A DNA stretch of 64,000 nucleotides from Victivallaceae bacterium (GTDB lineage: Bacteria; Verrucomicrobiota; Lentisphaeria; Victivallales; Victivallaceae), in NCBI GenBank assembly GCA_028718375.1, contig JAQULZ010000002.1:1-64000 (forward strand). The letters are read 5' to 3'. Shown piece by piece: positions 62,634 to 64,000 of the stretch. The notes under the pieces are model-generated. The model worked only from the letters and a program-made list of their open reading frames with translations, was not told where the DNA came from and made no database searches. The position numbers and the translations under genes were made by a program. Position 1 is the first letter of the stretch. Each line of letters starts with the position of its first letter.

Positions 62634-64000
62634 TTAAAAATCCGGTTGATTCCGGTTTCGTTTGCGGTCAAGCGCGTTCAACCGGATTTTCCGCAGCCGG
62701 ATGCTGGCGGGAGTAACCTCGACCAACTCATCGTCCTCGATATATTCCAGCGCCTGTTCCAGGCTCATTTCAAGGTGCGGCGCAATTTTTAGATTGCGAT
62801 CGGAGCCCGCCGCCCGGATATTGGTCAGGTGCTTGGTCTTCTGCAGATTGACCATCAGTTCCCCTTCGCGGCTGTTTTCCCCGACAATCATGCCCTCGTA
62901 AGTTTCGGTATTGGGCGGGATGAAAAACACCCCGCGCTGCTGTAAGGCGTCAATGGCGTAAGCCGATGCCGCGCCCTGGCCCATGCTTACCAGGGAACCG
63001 GCGACCCGGTGCGGGATTTCTCCCTTGAACGGCGCATATTTCAGGAAGCGGTGCGAAACGATGGCTTCTCCGGCGCTTAACGTCAGGGCTTTGCTCCGCA
63101 GACCGATCAGACCGCGGGTGGGAATTTCGAATTCAATCAACTGGCGTTCGCCGCGGGCTTCCATATTGGTCATTTCGCCTTTGCGCTGTCCGACCAGCTC
63201 GATGATCCGGCCGGCGCAATCATTCGGCACGTCGACGGATAAAATTTCAACCGGTTCGTTCCGAATGCCGTTCAGCGTCTTATAAATCACCTGCGGCTTG
63301 GCGACGCTCATTTCATAGCCTTCGCGGCGCATGTTTTCGATCAGGATCGCCAGGTGCAACACCCCGCGCCCGCTGACTTTGAACGCCTCGCCGCTGATTT
63401 CTTCAACCTGCAACGCCACATCTCTTTCCTCTTCCTTGAACAGCCGTTCGCGCAGGTGGCGGCTGCTCACATATTTACCTTCACGCCCGTAAAAGGGCGA
63501 GTCATTGATCCGGAACAGCATGGAAATAGTGGGTTCGTCGATGGCGATCAGCGGCATCCGGTCAGGGTGTTCCGGATCGGTTATCGTGTCGCTGATATCA
63601 ATATCTTCAATGCCGACGATCGCACATAAATCACCGCATCCGACCCAGTCGGTCTCTTTTCTGCCGAGTCCTGCAAAAACGAACAACTGTTTGATTTGAA
63701 TGGGTCTGACGAAATTGTCGCGCTTGATAATGCTGAGCGGAGTATTGGTCCGGAGTTTACCCCGGTAAACCCGGCCGATGCCGATGCGCCCGACGTAGTC
63801 GGAATAATCCAGAGACGCAACTTGGGCCTGTACCGGGCCGTCCACGATTTTCGGGGACGGGATGCAGTCGAGAATCGTCTCCATCAAGGGCAGGATGGAA
63901 TTCCGGGGTTCGGAGTCCAAGTCTCTTACCACCCAGCCGTCCCGGCCGCTGGCGTAAAGCGTGGGAAAGTCAAGCTGGTCGTCATTCGCGTCCAGCTCGC
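62634..64000 (-). CDS. typA: GTP-binding protein TypA/BipA (5' part outside window)
   Basis: The C-terminal 454 residues of a ribosome-associated translational GTPase. The frame runs open through the right edge, reading '[25 protein letters not shown]', which precedes the track's internal start; the G-domain motifs lie beyond the window. Visible are the beta-barrel domain II ('[21 protein letters not shown]'), '[31 protein letters not shown]' of domain V, and '[26 protein letters not shown]' at the end. It is linked to stress and low-temperature ribosome assembly. Confidence 0.95.
   Translation of the reverse strand, partial: ELDANDDQLDFPTLYASGRDGWVVRDLDSEPRNSILPLMETILDCIPSPKIVDGPVQAQVASLDYSDYVGRIGIGRVYRGKLRTNTPLSIIKRDNFVRPIQIKQLFVFAGLGRKETDWVGCGDLCAIVGIEDIDISDTITDPEHPDRMPLIAIDEPTISMLFRINDSPFYGREGKYVSSRHLRERLFKEEERDVALQVEEISGEAFKVSGRGVLHLAILIENMRREGYEMSVAKPQVIYKTLNGIRNEPVEILSVDVPNDCAGRIIELVGQRKGEMTNMEARGERQLIEFEIPTRGLIGLRSKALTLSAGEAIVSHRFLKYAPFKGEIPHRVAGSLVSMGQGAASAYAIDALQQRGVFFIPPNTETYEGMIVGENSREGELMVNLQKTKHLTNIRAAGSDRNLKIAPHLEMSLEQALEYIEDDELVEVTPASIRLRKIRLNALDRKRNRNQPDF

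Overview
The window looks like chromosome from a Gram-negative member of the PVC superphylum, most likely Lentisphaerota (Victivallis-like). This is an inference from gene content: an N-methylated pseudopilin of the [13 protein letters not shown] type, a remnant of a GH20 gene, a UroD-family protein paired with a LacI regulator, a DUF3568 lipoprotein, and LPS, Mre and Tol-type envelope genes. Most of the sequence is dense, fairly GC-rich housekeeping DNA with many ATGA stop/start overlaps. I found no rRNA, tRNA or CRISPR array.

Layout. 0.3-10.2 kb: glycyl-tRNA synthetase, then a long leftward unit gyrB - recA - large TPR protein - TolQ/ExbB - TolR/ExbD - TonB-position protein - small zinc-ribbon membrane protein. 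10.4-17.6 kb: a DUF2752 protein, trmB, a secreted protein, and a leftward shape operon (DnaQ-like exonuclease, SirB1-like protein, mreC, mreD, mrdA/PBP2). 18-24 kb: an extended SDR, an amidohydrolase, a second SDR, a MEMO1-family protein, an S66 carboxypeptidase and an AT-rich orphan gene. 24-30.4 kb: a leftward envelope operon (DegT aminotransferase, MsbA-like ABC exporter, murC, O-antigen-ligase-like protein with TPRs). 30.6-36.3 kb: an RNA m5U methyltransferase, radC, an RsbW/STAS partner-switch pair, two lipoproteins and rsmE.

36.4-39.95 kb holds the most unusual locus. It is a compact rightward cluster of five genes with strong Shine-Dalgarno sites: a phage-type scaffold, an SU10/DUF5309-type major capsid protein, a head-tail-connector-like protein and two tandem paralogous tail-tube-like proteins. 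It ends at a strong intrinsic terminator and has another terminator-like hairpin just after the capsid gene. No terminase, portal, protease, tape measure, lysis or integrase gene is present, and the flanks are ordinary chromosomal genes. This could be a domesticated capsid system or the core of a decayed prophage. A lipoprotein and an NtrC-like regulator without a GAFTGA loop follow on the other strand.

42-64 kb: a truncated DNA methyltransferase, a LysM lipoprotein, an LplT-PlsC-acyl-ACP-synthetase fusion, a UroD-lacI operon with a readable promoter and operator, a lipid A acyltransferase, lipoproteins, the pseudopilin with a GH20 fragment joined behind it, a C45 hydrolase, folK, fmt, rng, arfB, pta-ackA and typA (cut by the right edge).

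Non-coding structure is rich. Two copies (445 and 452 bp, about 95% identical by eye, inverted orientation) of a MITE-like element carry imperfect terminal inverted repeats, 8-bp target duplications and several long hairpins. In both copies the same end points at a downstream gene and carries a sigma70-like promoter, so the element may act as a mobile promoter. Smaller families (ACCACGAAAYACACGAAA arms; ATACCAAGTTGCAA arms) also occur.
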